A stretch of 64,000 bases of DNA, from contig CP142456.1 of the NCBI GenBank assembly GCA_038049695.1, positions 45,798,001 through 45,862,000 of the forward strand, written 5' to 3'. The notes beneath the pieces were generated by a model. That model ran no database searches. It saw only the letters and a list, made by a program, of their open reading frames with translations, and had not been told where the DNA came from. The stretch's first letter is position 1, and every line of letters starts with the position of its first letter. A program made the position numbers and the translations under genes. Shown piece after piece: positions 1 through 12,345 of the stretch. This stretch comes from Cinnamomum chago (lineage: Eukaryota; Streptophyta; Magnoliopsida; Laurales; Lauraceae).

Positions 1-186
1 TCTTTTCTAAAACAAATGCATCCAAGATTGAAAACAAATCATGCATAAATCAAAACTTTTACAACTCTTAAAAGAAATGCATGAATAAAACAAGATTTCA
101 AGTCTTTATAAATCAATGCATATGTGTGTGAATCAAATGATGCTAGAATGAAATGCATCCATCAAATTGCAACCTACAAAATTCCT
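1..186. other. Unassigned AT-rich left edge
   Basis: AT-rich sequence with several ATGCAT words and no coding capacity. It ends in CCTAACA exactly where recognisable reverse transcriptase coding begins, so it may be the end of another element that starts outside the window. This cannot be settled from the window alone. Confidence 0.4.
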
Positions 187-2560
187 AACAGTTTGTAGTG
201 GTGTCCATTGATGACATTTTGGTGTACTCCAAGGCCAAGGTAGAGCATGAAGAGCACTTAAGGATAGCATTGCAGCTTCTGAGAGAGAACCAGTTGTATG
301 CGAAGCTCAACAAGTGTGAATTCCGGCTAGAGCAAGTAGCATTTTTGGGACACATCATTTCCAAAAAAGGATTGTTAGTAGATCCATCCAAGATTGAGGC
401 AGTAGTGAAGTGGGAAAGACCGAAGAATGTGATAGAAATCAAAAGTTTTCTTGGATTGGCAGGCTACTACTGAAGGTTTATGCAAGGATTTTCATCGATT
501 GCGTCACCATTGACGAAGTTGACAAGGGAGAATGTGTCGTATGTGCCGACAGATCAGTGTGAAGCTAGTTTCCAAGAGCTGAAAACGAGATTGAGTACAG
601 TATCAGTCCTTACTTTACCATCCGGAAGTGGAGGTTTTAGCATTTTCACCAATGCTTTGAATGTTGGACTTGGTTGCGTGTTGATGCAAGAGAGAAAAGT
701 TGTTGCCTATGGATCTCGGCAGTTGAAAGATCACGAGAAGAACTATGCCACCCATGATCTTGAGTTAGCAGCGGTCGTCTTTGCATTGAAAATGTGAAGA
801 CATTACCTCTATGGAGAGAAGTTTGAAGTCCACTCCGACCACTGCAGCCTACAGTACTTGTTTTCTCAAAAGGAACTGAATATGAAGCAGAGAAGATGGA
901 TGGAATATATCAAGGACTACGACTTTCTGATCAAGTATCACCCAGGGAAAGCGAATGTAGTTACTAATGCTTTGAGTAGAAAATCTGTAGGCTAGATAAA
1001 TCTAAGTGGCACTTGTATTTTTGAGCAATTTGAAGAGTTGAAAATAGACCTACAGCCACTGAGGAAGGGTGCATTGTTAGCCAACATGTCAGTGTCAAAG
1101 CCTTTCTTCATTCAGAAGATCAATGATAGTGAGTTGCAAGATCCAAAGTTGGCTAAGATTTCAGAACATATAGCAAACAGTCCTGATTTTCATATTGTAG
1201 ATGGAGTTTTGTACTACCGTGACCGTCTATGCGTGCCCAACAATGAAGATTTGAGGAATGACATCATGACCGAAGCTCACAGTACGAAGTACTCTATGCA
1301 CCTGGGCAATACGAAGATGTATCAGAATTCGAGGGGTAGAATTTGGTGGAATAACATGAAGAGAGAGATTGCAGTGTTTTTCTCCCGTTGTATGACTTGT
1401 CAGTTGATAAAGGTAGAACATTAGAAGCCTCTAGGGTTGTTACAACCGTTAGAGATCCCGGAATAGAAATGGGAGCACATTACTATGGATTTTATTTCGG
1501 GACTACCGAGGACCGTCAGAGGTAACGATGCGATATGGGTCATTGTGGACCGTCTCACTAAGTTAGCTCATTTCATTCCTATGAGGACAAAAAAGAAGAA
1601 GCACATGCTACCTTTGGCAGAGTTGTTTGTCAATGAGAATGTCAGTCGACATGGACAGCCGGTTTCTATTACATTTGACAAAGATAGTAGATTCATCTCG
1701 AGATTCAGGAAGACATTGTATGAATCCATGGGTACGAAACTACAGTTTAGCATGGATTATCACCCGCAAACAGATGGCCAGTCAGAGAGGACCATTCAGA
1801 CTCTTGAGGATATGCTCTGTGCTTGTATGTTAGACTTCAAGACTCAATGTGATGAGACATTACCGTTGTGTGAGTTTTCTTATAACAGCAGCTACAGTTC
1901 GAGCATTGGAATGACGCCTTTTGAGGCTTTGTATTGTAGAAGGTGTAGAACACCGGTATGTTGGGAAGAAGTTGGCATTCGCAGTTTTTATGGACCAACC
2001 ATATTGAGTGAGACAAGTGACAATGTCAAGTTAATCCAAGAACGTCTGAAGGTAGCTCGGAGTAGACAGAAAAGTTATGCAGACTCTCACCAAAGGGATT
2101 TACAGTTCAAAGAAGGAGACAAGGTTTTCTTGAAAGTGTCACCTACGAGGGGAACATTGGGATTTGGGCAGAAAGGCAAGCTATCCAGAGATACATTGGA
2201 CCGTACAACATCGTGAGCAATATTGGTGACATGACTTATATATTAGCCTTACCACCCGAGCTATCCGGCGTACACAATGTCTTTCATGTGTCTATGTTGA
2301 AGAAGTACGTTCCCGACCCTTTGCATGTACTCCGGAATGAGCCTTTGAAAATCCAAGAGGATGCAACATATGTTAAGAAGCCCGTTCAGATCATTGATAC
2401 AAAGCAACAAGAGTTGAGGACACGAACTATCCAATGGGTAAACGTGCTTTGAGAGAATCATGGACCGAAAGAAGCAACGTGGGAACTACGACATCAAGTG
2501 CAGAAGAAGTATCCACATCTACTACCAGAGGTGAGTTGTGTATTTCATTTGGTGGACCAA
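187..2560 (+). pseudogene. Tekay-like pol remnant: RT tail, RNase H, integrase, C-terminal tail
   Basis: In order: the RT catalytic segment (IDDILVYSK) and its thumb ([19 protein letters not shown]), to about 480; an RNase H-like connection ([16 protein letters not shown], and LEYIKDYDF-type tail), to about 990; the integrase zinc-binding region with histidines and MTCQL cysteines, about 1100-1420; and the DDE core (MDFISGLPRTVRGNDAIWV, then HPQTDGQSERT), about 1480-2000. A tail (HNVFHVSMLKKYVPD) of the type that precedes a chromodomain in chromoviruses follows from about 2213. In a live element this would make and integrate the cDNA. It is broken many times and is not functional. Confidence 0.85.
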
Positions 2561-2567
2561 ATGTCCC

Positions 2568-2580
2568 AAGGGGTGGAGGA
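2568..2580 (+). other. Polypurine tract of the Tekay-like element
   Basis: A purine-rich run (AAGGGGTGGAGGA) directly abuts the TGTAAGACC start of the LTR, the expected position of the plus-strand primer. The same arrangement is seen in the minus-strand relative at 59077-59089. Confidence 0.8.
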
Positions 2581-3086
2581 TGTAAGACCTCGACCCGAGT
2601 GACCTCGATTAGTACTGATTAAGTCGTGTTTTAGTTCTAAGCATGAATAGTGAATGTTGATTAAGTTGGGATTAGAATAACTCTTTTATAGCTTTGGGGA
2701 ATTTTGAGTGCCTTTATACTTAGTGGGACCCTTTGGGGGTTCCTTTTTGTGACTTTGCGTTTACTTGGGGGATTTTCTGAGATTCTTGTGATTCATATTT
2801 TAACCCCATTTTACTCATCTCGTTAATCTCTACAACTTTTATGCTGATCTCATTCCCGTCCGGAACCTCGAAACCCGACTTTCCTAGCATTGAGGGCAAA
2901 GCAGTCTTTTTACACTAAATTTGTACCCAAAATTTGATATTCCTGAAACCCTTGAAATATATACTTTTTGGAAACTAGAAATTTTGATGATCGTTTTTCC
3001 CTTCTTCGTCGAACTCATCCGAGGTCCCCAAAGCCATGATTTCAGCCCCATAAGAATTCTAGGGGTGAAGCCCATCTTCACTTCCT

Positions 3087-3095
3087 ATTTAAAGA
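3087..3095 (+). promoter_or_regulatory. TATA-like box in Tekay LTR (TATTTAAAG)
   Basis: TATTTAAAG lies about 510 bp into the LTR and is followed by a pyrimidine-rich stretch. The sister LTR at 8367 has CTATAAAAAG at the same aligned place (8860-8869) and the minus-strand LTR has TTATATAA (58563-58570). This marks the likely U3/R boundary. Confidence 0.5.
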
Positions 3096-3944
3096 GAACC
3101 CTTCTCTTCTTTCTTCCTTTTCCAGCACAAAGAACTCTAACCTAGCGTTTTCTTGTTCTTCTCTTCTTCTTCTTGCTCTCTTTCCTTAAATCAACACCAA
3201 CCTTGCATCACTTGATAAATGGATGTCATCATCCTCTTCACCATCTTGAAGCTACCTCTTGATACTATTCTTGGAAGAAACCTCCCATTCCAAGATCCCT
3301 ATTGTGCTATTCTTTCCCACTTGTAGATTTTACAAGTAAGCAATCCCTTTCAATCTCTTTGGTAAGTGTTTTCCTAGCCTTTGGGAGTCTTCATTCTCAT
3401 TATTGAAGCTTCTTCTTCCCCATTTATTGTTTTGACCCTTTTAGGGTTTTGTTTTGGGGGTTTTTGTGTAGCTTGGAGTTTTGGCTTAGGAGTGTTACTA
3501 AAGACTTGATTTGTTTGATTAGAGACCTAAGGCAAGTGGATGATTTGATATTTTGAGCATTAAATAACTTTTATGAGAAATATGTTGATTTTGTTATTTC
3601 TACTCGTGTTATCCTTGAATTGCATTTATTTGAAATAAATACTCGTGAATGAGTCTTGTGGATGGTTTAACTCTTGAAACATTGCATTTATAGCCTTTCA
3701 TTTATTAGTTGTTTGTGGTATAAATGAATCCTTATGATTGTCGATTTTCTCTCCTCTTTTGTGGTTGAATGTGATTGAGAAGAAGGTGTTTGATTTGATG
3801 TTTATGGAAGTATTGATGGGGATTTGAATGGTATTTGAATGGGTGTTGAGCCTCTCATTTTTGGTGTAAGAATGAGGCCCAAAAGGGACTGTAAAAGGAT
3901 GAAGAAGAGAGAAGCAAAACTGTCCTGGAACCAATTTCTGGACA

Positions 3945-4097
3945 ATTCGCTCGAGCGAACTTTACAGGTCACTCGAGCGAACCATCCAGAAAAGGGTATT
4001 GTTGCATCCAGTGGACAATTCGCTCGAGCGAACCCTCCCAGAAAGCCATTCCAGAGAGCACATCGCTCGAACGAACTCCTGGGTCTGCTCGAGCGAT
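3945..4097. repeat. Palindrome block, GCTCGAGC type
   Basis: Five copies of a motif built on the self-complementary TTCGCTCGAGCGAA occur in about 150 bp, at about 3945, 3971, 4018, 4062 and 4087. They are separated by unrelated spacers of 10-45 bp. The block lies about 860 bp downstream of the TATA-like box. Confidence 0.9.
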
Positions 4098-4517
4098 GGG
4101 TACTGTTCACCTGGGGCTATCTAGGGAGCAAAAATAAAATGTTTAGAGATTTGGGAGAGGTTTGTTGGGAGTCCCAAAGAAATGGAGATACGCAGAAATA
4201 ATGCATGAAGCTTGTTTGAGAAAAAAACCACATCACATAGATCCATTGAAATTCTGAAAATCCCCAAGGTGTATAAGGACCTCGGAATGCCCCAAACTCA
4301 AGAGTACCAAGTCTTTATTGACATTGACATACAGGATCCCTATTCGCCTTGAATTAGTCTTGAACCCGGATACTTGTCATGAGATTTCAAAAGTTCGATA
4401 GTATTTTATTGTTCCCGAATTTTATATGCACTCCCGAAAATATTGAAATTGCAATTGTAGCATTTTTACTAGCCCCCATGTGCATTCTCGAAATGTAATG
4501 ATAATTATGCTTTTAAG

Positions 4518-6279
4518 TGTTAGTTTTATGGTCTCAATACCAGTATATGATGAATAAATTGATTAATTTCTTTATTTATCAATATATATTAATGCTTTCC
4601 TTTCATGAGATGAATGGAGTTTTATTACTTGTTTGCACATAACTAATACGAATGACATAATGGTTCATGAGATGAACCGGAGTCCACAAGTATACTAGAT
4701 GTAATACATGTGTATGGATGAGATCCACATACAGGAGACATGTATTGCAAATCTTATACTTAAATATCTTCACAACCAATGATGAGATTGGGCATCTCAT
4801 CTGACAAGGTTGCAGCACTTTGAACACTATGAGATAGTGTGATTTGTCTCGATCATCGGAATGTAAGATTCTGGATCATGGTGCTGGTACATTGGATGTA
4901 TTGAAGGACCATGAGAAGCACCTTATGTACACTGTCTTTACTTTAAGGTCTGCTCTCATAATTCCCTAGCAATAGGGTCATAATCCTGAGACATTAATGA
5001 ACTCAAGTTTATATCTATTCATTTCTTTGAGTCACCAATAAGTGAGAACAATTGTAGGTCAACACCTCGGTGATTTGGGTACGTGGTAGTAGAGTAGTGG
5101 GAACATTCAATGGTCAAGATGGAATCTATCTATAATATCCCCTGGTGCCAATTAATGGATTTATCATTGGTAAGTGCGCAACCATTCCAATTAAGAGTTA
5201 ATTGGATCGGTACCAAATGATCATTATAATTAATTGGGGCTGAAGGATAATAAGATATGGATCTAATTTGGTGGACAGGTCCAATTGATCCATGGATATA
5301 GATGGAGGGGCCTATTTGTGGTAATAGGGAAGTTTAGGGTCATCATTGTAATATATTCCTAAGACTGGAGTTCAATTGCATTTATATATTGGAGTTATTT
5401 GCAATTAACTGTGGGCCCGGATTGCACATGAGATGTGGGGTCGCGTGTCCCAGTTGGAGCCAGCTTTCTAAGGAATCCCTGTGGTCCCCACGCTAGCCCA
5501 AGATATTAGAAAGATACTAATTATAGTAGAACTCTAAAAGGAAATAGAAAGTTGCTATTTCTATTTGAAGTGAGACTTCTAATAGTGGTAATAGTAAGTT
5601 ACTAGTTATTAATGGAAGTGAGACTTTTATTTTAATTAGAAAAAGAGAAAGTTACTAATCATATTTGGAGTGAGACTTATAATTGTCATTTAGTAAGCAA
5701 CTAATTATTATGGAAGTAAGACTTCTATTTCAATTAGTAAGAGGAGGTTGCTTAAGATATATAAAAGGAGAGAGAGAGGAGGATTGGACGTCCAATGCAA
5801 TAATCCCACCTAGGGATTCACGCTCATCCTCTTTCTTCCTCTCTTGTGCAAGTTGTTGCACATCTCTTCCCTCTTCTAGTTCTCTTCTAGTTTCCCTTAG
5901 GGTTTTCTCCTGGAGATTCCACCATCTTCTTGAGAAAAGAGAATCTGATACGGGTCATAGCGTGGAAGATTAAAAGGTGTTGTAGATTCTGATTTGATTA
6001 GTGAAGGTGTTCATCATCAAAGATAGAGATCAACTTCTCCACTAGAGCACTACAAAGCTCCAAAGGTATAATCTACATCCTTGTATGTTGTAGATTTCGT
6101 GGTTGCATGTTTAGGTATTGTTTTCTATCTTCTAGATATGTTATATTGTTGTACATGATTTATGAGTTTGAGGGATTGCATCCTGGATTGGGTTTTGTTG
6201 CCTTCTAGATAGTAGATCCCTGCATTAAGTGGATCAAAAGTTTTGAAACCTATCTGAATGACCCACCTATTTTACAACA
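4518..6279 (+). mobile_element. Solo copia LTR
   Basis: A 1762-bp LTR starting TGTTAG and ending CAACA, flanked by the 5-bp target duplication TTAAG (4513-4517 and 6280-6284). It belongs to the same family as the LTRs of copia A (24049-25818, 30938-32707). It interrupts the Tekay LTR between two segments that are contiguous in the sister LTR near 14450. No internal region remains, as expected after recombination between the two LTRs of one element. Confidence 0.9.
5758..5767 (+). promoter_or_regulatory. TATA box of the solo copia LTR
   Basis: TATATAAAAG lies about 1240 bp into the LTR, followed by a GA-rich then CT-rich leader. The copia B copy has TATAAATAG at the aligned position (8180-8188). 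Confidence 0.55.
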
Positions 6280-7406
6280 TTAAGCACCCCCATCTCGCCC
6301 GTTTATGTACTTGCACTTGACAGATTTTATACATGTCCCGATTTCTATTACTTGACCTATGAGTCGGCACCACTACGCTTGGATAACCTTGTTGGTTTGA
6401 TCCACTGACTTGGACATCCCCCTCTTGTCCCGCCAGCTGCTGTTTGGATCCAGCTACCCGGTTTATTACCGTGGTCTTGTCTCGATACCCCAGCTTGCTA
6501 CCGTGGTTCTTGATGCGGTCATGTTCCGTATTATTATATGTATATGTAAATGTATATTTCGTTGAATCTCCTCACCTTGTGTGACTGAGATCAACACCCT
6601 GGTATGCTCTTGTCACTTCGGTGATAGAGGACTTAGGTTTGGGTGGTTGCCATCTTGCTTGTTTCCCGATTCCTTGGTTACCTTTACTTGTTTTACACTG
6701 CATATATGTTTTTGAATAAATGAATTATTTCTTCCATGGAATTTATTGTTTAAATAGGTTTAAATGTTTTCCAAGGTAAATTCAATTAATGTTATATTGT
6801 TATTTCCTTTCACCCACCTGCCAAACCGTCGTTTCTGATCTTGGTACTCAGGTCCAGACATTGTCTATCCCGAGACGGTGCTTGAGGAGGCGGTCGGTGA
6901 ACCGCGACAATTAGTCGAGTGGCATGCCTATGATGTTGTTTAGACATTCGGTTGCTTCGAGTTACGTCACATTTTGGGGATCGTGATAACCTATTCTTTT
7001 GGGTTTTACTGACCTTCATTGGTCTTGATTTTTGGGAATATAATTACATGATCTTTTGTATAAACTTTAACAATTGCTTTTGGGAAATGCTAATGAACAT
7101 TGCTCACTCTAACATCAAGTTACTTCTATATGTTATCAGTCTTGTTGATAGAAATGAATTTCAAATCTAATTTGCTACACGCTTCTGCATTTAAATAAAA
7201 ATATTATGTTGATGTGATATCCTCACTGCGGACACCTGTGGGAAATCATGTGCACGGGTAGTATTTTATCCTTCATTAACCCGTGGACGTATTAACCAAT
7301 ATATTATATGTCTTATGGCATCAACCATTCATTCGTATATCATCACCATCATCATCCTTAGTCCCGATCCAGGATTAGGCCGCGGGCCCGGTCTGGGGCC
7401 GCGACA

Positions 7407-8366
7407 AACACTATCTTCACCTTAAGGTCTGCTCTCATAAATCCCTACCAATAGGCTCTCAATCCTTAGACATTGATGAACTAAGTTACTGTCTATTCAT
7501 TTGGTTTGAGTCACCAATGAGCGAGGCCAACTGTACGTCAACACCTCAGTGTCTTGAGTACGTGGTAGTAGGACTGTGGGAACATTTAATGGTCAAGATG
7601 GAATCTATCTATATAATCCCTTGTGCCTATTAATGGATTTATCATTAGTAAATGCGCACCAATCTCCATTAAGAGTTAATTAGATGGTACTGATAATTAC
7701 TAGAATTAATTGGGTCTCAAGGATAATAACATATGGATCCTATTTGGGGGACAGGACCAATTGATCCATGGATATTGATATAGGGGCCTACTTGTGGTCA
7801 TATGGAACTTTAGGGTCTTCTTCGTAATTTATTCCTAAGACTGGAGTGCAATTGCATTTATATAATGGAGTTATTTGTAATTAACCGTGGGCCCGAATTG
7901 CACTTGAGATGTGGGGTCGCGTTGTCCCAGTCGGAGCTAGTTTTCTATGGAATCCCTAGTGGTCCCCACGCTAGCCTAAGCTATTAGATAGTTACTAATT
8001 CTACTTGAACTCTAAAAGGAAGGAATTAAAAAGTTACTATTTTTATTTGAAGTGAGACTTCTAATAGTGGTAATTGTTGTGGAAGTGAGACTTTTATATT
8101 AATTGGAAAGAAGAAAGTTACTAATTCTTAATGGAAGTAGGACTTCTATTCTCAATTAGTAAAGAAGAGGTCGCCAAGCTATAAATAGAGGAGCAAAGGG
8201 GGCTGGACATCCAACCTTGGAATTCACGCCCAGCCCCCTCTAGTGCAAGAGTTGCACATCTCCTCTCTCTCTTCCATTTCCCTTCTAGCTTACTTTAGAG
8301 CTTCTAGTTGTTTTCTTTAGGAGATCCCTCCCATCTCCTTTAGAGAATAGATCCATGTTTGGATAG
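7407..8366 (+). mobile_element. Copia B, left visible piece (mostly LTR)
   Basis: Most of this stretch aligns with the right two thirds of the copia LTR family. Its last few bases (ATCCATGTTTGGATAG) match copia A internal sequence near 25965. The element continues at 54264 beyond a 45.9-kb insertion. It is the oldest layer of the stack visible here; its left end lies outside the window behind the Tekay-like element. Broken fossil with many breaks. Confidence 0.8.
8180..8188 (+). promoter_or_regulatory. TATA box in the copia B LTR (TATAAATAG)
   Basis: A good TATA consensus at the position equivalent to the TATA box of the solo copia LTR, followed by the same leader with a TGCAAGAGTTGCAC palindrome-like motif. 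Confidence 0.5.
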
Positions 8367-8859
8367 TGTAAGACCCCGATCCGAGTGACCTCGATTAGTA
8401 CTGATTAAGTCATGTTTTAGTTTTAAGAGTGATTAGTGATTATTGGTTAAGTTGGGATAAGAATAACTCTTTTATAGCTTTGGGGAATTTTGAGTGCCTT
8501 TGCGATCAGTGGGACCCTTTAGGGGTTCCTTTTTATGATCTTGCGTGTACTTGAGGGATTATCCGAGATTCCAGTATTTACTGTTTTAACCTTTTTTTAC
8601 TTATCTCGTTACTCTCTTTAACTTTTATGTTGATCTCATTCCCGTCTGGAACCTCCAAACCCGACTTTCCTAGCACTGAGGGCAAAACAGTCATTTTACA
8701 CTAAATATGTACCCAAAATTTGATATTCCCGAAACCCTTGAACTGGGAACTAGAAATTTTGACGATCGTTTTTCCCTTCTTCGTCGAACTCATCCGAGAT
8801 CCCGAAAGCCATGATTTCAGCCCTAAAAGAATTTCAAGTGGCAGAGCCCATCTCATTTC

Positions 8860-8869
8860 CTATAAAAAG
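8860..8869 (+). promoter_or_regulatory. TATA box in the Tekay-type solo LTR
   Basis: CTATAAAAAG lies just before a TTCTCTTTTCCTC pyrimidine tract. The 4.07-kb solo LTR has inserted about 30 bp downstream, close to where transcription would be expected to start. Confidence 0.55.
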
Positions 8870-10440
8870 AGATTGTTCTTCTCTTTTCCTCTTCTCTTTT
8901 TGTGAGAACCCGACCCCTAATTTTCTAGATTAGTGTTGTTTTATTTGTGGATTAGTTTCTTTTATTGGGATTAGTGTTTGTTGGGTTGAGTTTGTGAGTT
9001 AGAATGGTTTTTCTCTAGTTTTGGGGAATTTTGAGTGCCTTTGTGATTAGTGGGACCCTTTGGGAGTTCTTTTAGTGACTTTGCGCGAGATTGGGAGATT
9101 ATTCGAAATTCCTGATAATTCTGGTTTTAGCCTCATTTGACTTATTTTGTTAATCTCTACAACTTTTGTGTTCACCCCGTACCATTCGAAGCTCCGAAAA
9201 TCAGTTTTTCCAGCCGGAGGGCAAAATCGGTCTTTTCACATTGAATCTGGACCCAAATTTCGAGATTTCAGAACCATGCCAAAATTATACTTTTTAAAAA
9301 CTAGATTTTATGAGAAACATTTTTCTCTTCTTCATCGATCGCATCCGAAGCCCACAAATAGATGTTTTACCCTTGGCAAGTTTTAAGTGTGGTGGGGCCC
9401 ACACCCACCCATTATAAGATGTCTCTACCCTCTCTTTCTCCCTCATTTCTCCACTCCATCGGCTGCAACTCTCCAGCTACAGTGGCAGCAGCCATTCTTC
9501 TTCTTTTCTTCCATTTCTCTTTCTCTAATGGAGCCTCCAAGCCACCAATCCGACAAGGGAACTCCGACAACTTCTTCCCCTTCACCTCCTCTCTTGTTTG
9601 ACATCATTTTCGTGGGAAACCAAGGTGGGCAACCCCTATTGCAAGCTTCTTCTTGTTGATTCATGACTCTAGAGGTAAGGACTCTTTCCCATTTTCCTTT
9701 GATGTGCAATGGCTTTCCCTTAGGTTCTATTTTCTAGTTGGGTTTGAGCCCATTCCTTGTCTTCCTTTGTTTAACCCATTTTAGGGTTTGTTTTGGGGGT
9801 TTTTGTAGAGATTGTTGATCTTGAGCTTGAGAGGTGATTAGAGGCTTGGTTTAGCTAATTGGAACCCAAGGCAAGTGGATGAATGGATGGTTTGAATGTT
9901 ATCAAAGTTTTATGAGAAATCCTAGATTTAGTACTTGTTCTTGATAATTTGACATATGCTTCACATATGCTTCTTGCTATGTTTCTATTGATTTCGAAAA
10001 TGCATATTAATGGTTTTTGTTCTCTCTTGTTAAACCTCTTAGAAATATATGCATTCCATTGGTCAAAGTTTGCTCATATGGTTTTATTAAGAATAGGATT
10101 GGTTTTGCCATTCAAAGTTATGTTTATTAGTTGCATTGATTTGAAGTAAGATGCTCATTTGATGAGTTTTGCTAAATCATCCATTGAAATGGAAATGTGA
10201 TAAATAGACTTTGTTTATCCATAGATTTTGGCTCAAATGAACCCTTGCATATGATTGGGAATTCTTCTCCTTGTTTGGGGTTAAATGTGGGAAAGGAGGT
10301 GTTTAAATTTAATTTTTCATTGGAGTTTTGATGAGAATTTTAAGTGATTATGGAAGAAAAATGTTAGTGGTTTGTATATGTTTTGGAAGGAGGGAACAAG
10401 AGGAGAAAAATCAAGTTTTTCCCGGACCTGCTATACGCCC

Positions 10441-10547
10441 AGGTCCGATCGATCGGACATGCAGGCCGATCGATCAGACTGTCGTTAACTGTGAGGCTTT
10501 TCGAGCCGATCGATCGGACTGTCATCCGATCGATCGGACCTGTCCGT
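10441..10547. repeat. Palindrome block, CCGATCGATCGG type
   Basis: Four copies of the self-complementary CCGATCGATCGG (one with a change) lie within about 105 bp. Each is followed by a short variable spacer beginning ACATG, ACTGT or ACCTG. It occupies the position held by the CTCGAG block in the 3.1-kb LTRs. Confidence 0.9.
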
Positions 10548-11689
10548 AACTGGGACAGGAATTCAGGTAGAGTCCAGTGAAATCTGATATTATTTTTTTT
10601 GGACCTTGGCTACCCTCCTTGGACTCATTTGACCATATGTGAGGACGTCTTGAGCTGATGCTCTTCACGGTTGGTTCAGATGCATCGAAGTTCAATCTAT
10701 TTCAATCTTGAATGGGATGGAACGACACGATATTTTCTTCATATCTAAACGCAAGGTCTATTCCCTTGGGTATCGCGAATTCTATTCCTTTCGATTACTG
10801 AGTAGGTTGCTCGATGGTTCCGGGTTAACATCATACTTAGGATGGACCGTTTATAGTCTTGATTTTTCCATGGTAATACCTAGTTCTAACCATAAGCTCA
10901 TGTTAAGTTTTTAAAATCGTAAAAGTGCATAAGGAGCCCGGAATGTCTTCAAACTCAAGGAGTACCAAATCATTTCAATAATCGACATACGGGACCCCTA
11001 TTCACTTAAATAGATCTTGAAATCAATATTTTTCCCGAAATTGTAATAGTTCATTGTTTCACCTCATTCCCAAGATTTGCATTACATGACTCTTTTTCCC
11101 GAACACATTGAGGTTACACTAGTAAAAGTCATTTATCCCGAAATGTATTGCCCGACATGAAATGACAGTGTGCCCTTGAGCACCCCCGTTTTACCCGTTT
11201 ATCTATTGTACTTGATTTACTTGCATATGTCTCGATTTGTTATTTGACCTATGAGTCGGCATCACTAAGCTTGGATAACCTTGTCGGTTTGATCCACAAA
11301 CTTGGAGATCCCCTTCCCGTCCCGCCAGCTGCAGTTTGGATCCCGATACCCGGTTATTACCGTGGTCCCGTCCCGATACCCGGTTCGCTACCGTGGTCCC
11401 GTTCCCGTATATTTATATTGTATATATGATTTGCGTTGAGTCTCCTCACCTTGTGTGACTGAGACCAACGTCCCGTTACACTCTTGTCATTTCGGTGATA
11501 GAGGACTTAGCTTCTTGTGATTGCCATCTTGCCAGTTCCCGATTCCTTGGATACCCGACATGTTTTATATTACTTACTTGTTTTCCGATAAATGATTCGT
11601 TTCCTGCATGAAAGTTGTTATTTAAACAAGTGTTAATATTCTCCAATGTAAATTCAGTTATTATTATATTGTTTTCTGTTCTTTGTACA

Positions 11690-12345
11690 CGCACATGTTT
11701 CAAATGAATGTCGGTTGGGTGAATACCCATGCTTTTACATATGTTTCGAACGATCAATGGTTTTGCTAGATTTACATTATTACACATGTTTTAAATGAAT
11801 ACCCGAATTGTTAAATATCCGTGCTTTGTTTTAAATGACATTTGGTTTGTCAGATCCCTAGGTTTACCCACGTTTTAAATGAATACCCGAATTGTGAAAT
11901 ATCCATGCTTTGAGATATGTTTTAAATGACACGTGTTTTGTCAGATTCCTATGTTTATACCTGTTTTAAATGATTACCTGAGTTATTTAATATCCATGCC
12001 TTGAAATATGTTTAAATGAACATTAGTTTTGTCAGATTTCTTTGGTTACACCTGTTTTAAATGAACACCCGGTTGTTAAATATCCGTATTTTCACATATG
12101 TTTCAAATGGACATTGGTTTTGCCAGACTGCTATGAATACCTGGTTTGTTGTATACTTATGTTTTTACCTAAGTCTCGAATGAACGTTTGTTTTGTCAAA
12201 CCACTATATTTATACATGTTTTAGACGAACACCCGATTGTCAAATGTCTATGATTATAGATGATGTAAATGAACACATGTTTTATTAGATCTTCATGTTT
12301 TACCCATGCTTGAAACGAATACATGTTTTGCCCGAGATCCACGAT
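11690..12345. repeat. Minisatellite with about 90-bp unit inside the 4-kb LTR
   Basis: Units begin GTTTTAAATGAA at about 11788, 11872, 11963 and 12053, and continue with more divergence on both sides. Each unit is itself a dimer of about 45 bp, with TTTTAAATGA-like and TTGTCAGA-like halves. The 3.1-kb LTR at 56022 has only a short version (about 56640-56760). Copy number here explains most of the length difference between the subfamilies. Confidence 0.8.

Larger units (their letters stand above)
187..7406 (+). mobile_element. Ty3/gypsy chromovirus, Tekay-like, right-hand part
   Basis: The visible part holds the second half of pol, a polypurine tract and a complete 3' LTR. The domain order RT, RNase H, integrase, C-terminal tail and the long LTR of about 3.06 kb (net of an insertion) fit the Tekay/Del group of plant chromoviruses. 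It lies inside the LTR of an older copia element: sequence from 7407 onward matches the middle of the copia LTR family seen at 24049-25818. The left part of the element is outside the window. It is a broken fossil with roughly half a dozen or more breaks, and a solo copia LTR has landed in its LTR. Confidence 0.85.
2581..7406 (+). repeat. 3' LTR of the Tekay-like element, interrupted by a copia solo LTR
   Basis: Starts TGTAAGACC and ends GGCCGCGACA. Removing the inserted copia LTR (4518-6279 plus one TSD copy) leaves about 3.06 kb. It aligns along its whole length with the solo LTR that begins at 8367 and with the minus-strand LTR at 56022-59076. Shared landmarks are the TGAGTGCC/GTGGGACCC start region, the pyrimidine-rich leader, the palindrome block, the GGGACCCCTATTC segment, and the GAGTCGGCACCACTA segment near the right end. 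Confidence 0.85.

Noticed and set aside
5683-5973. Frame of 96 codons in the solo copia LTR
   Set aside because: Lies across the LTR TATA box and leader; related LTRs do not keep it open.
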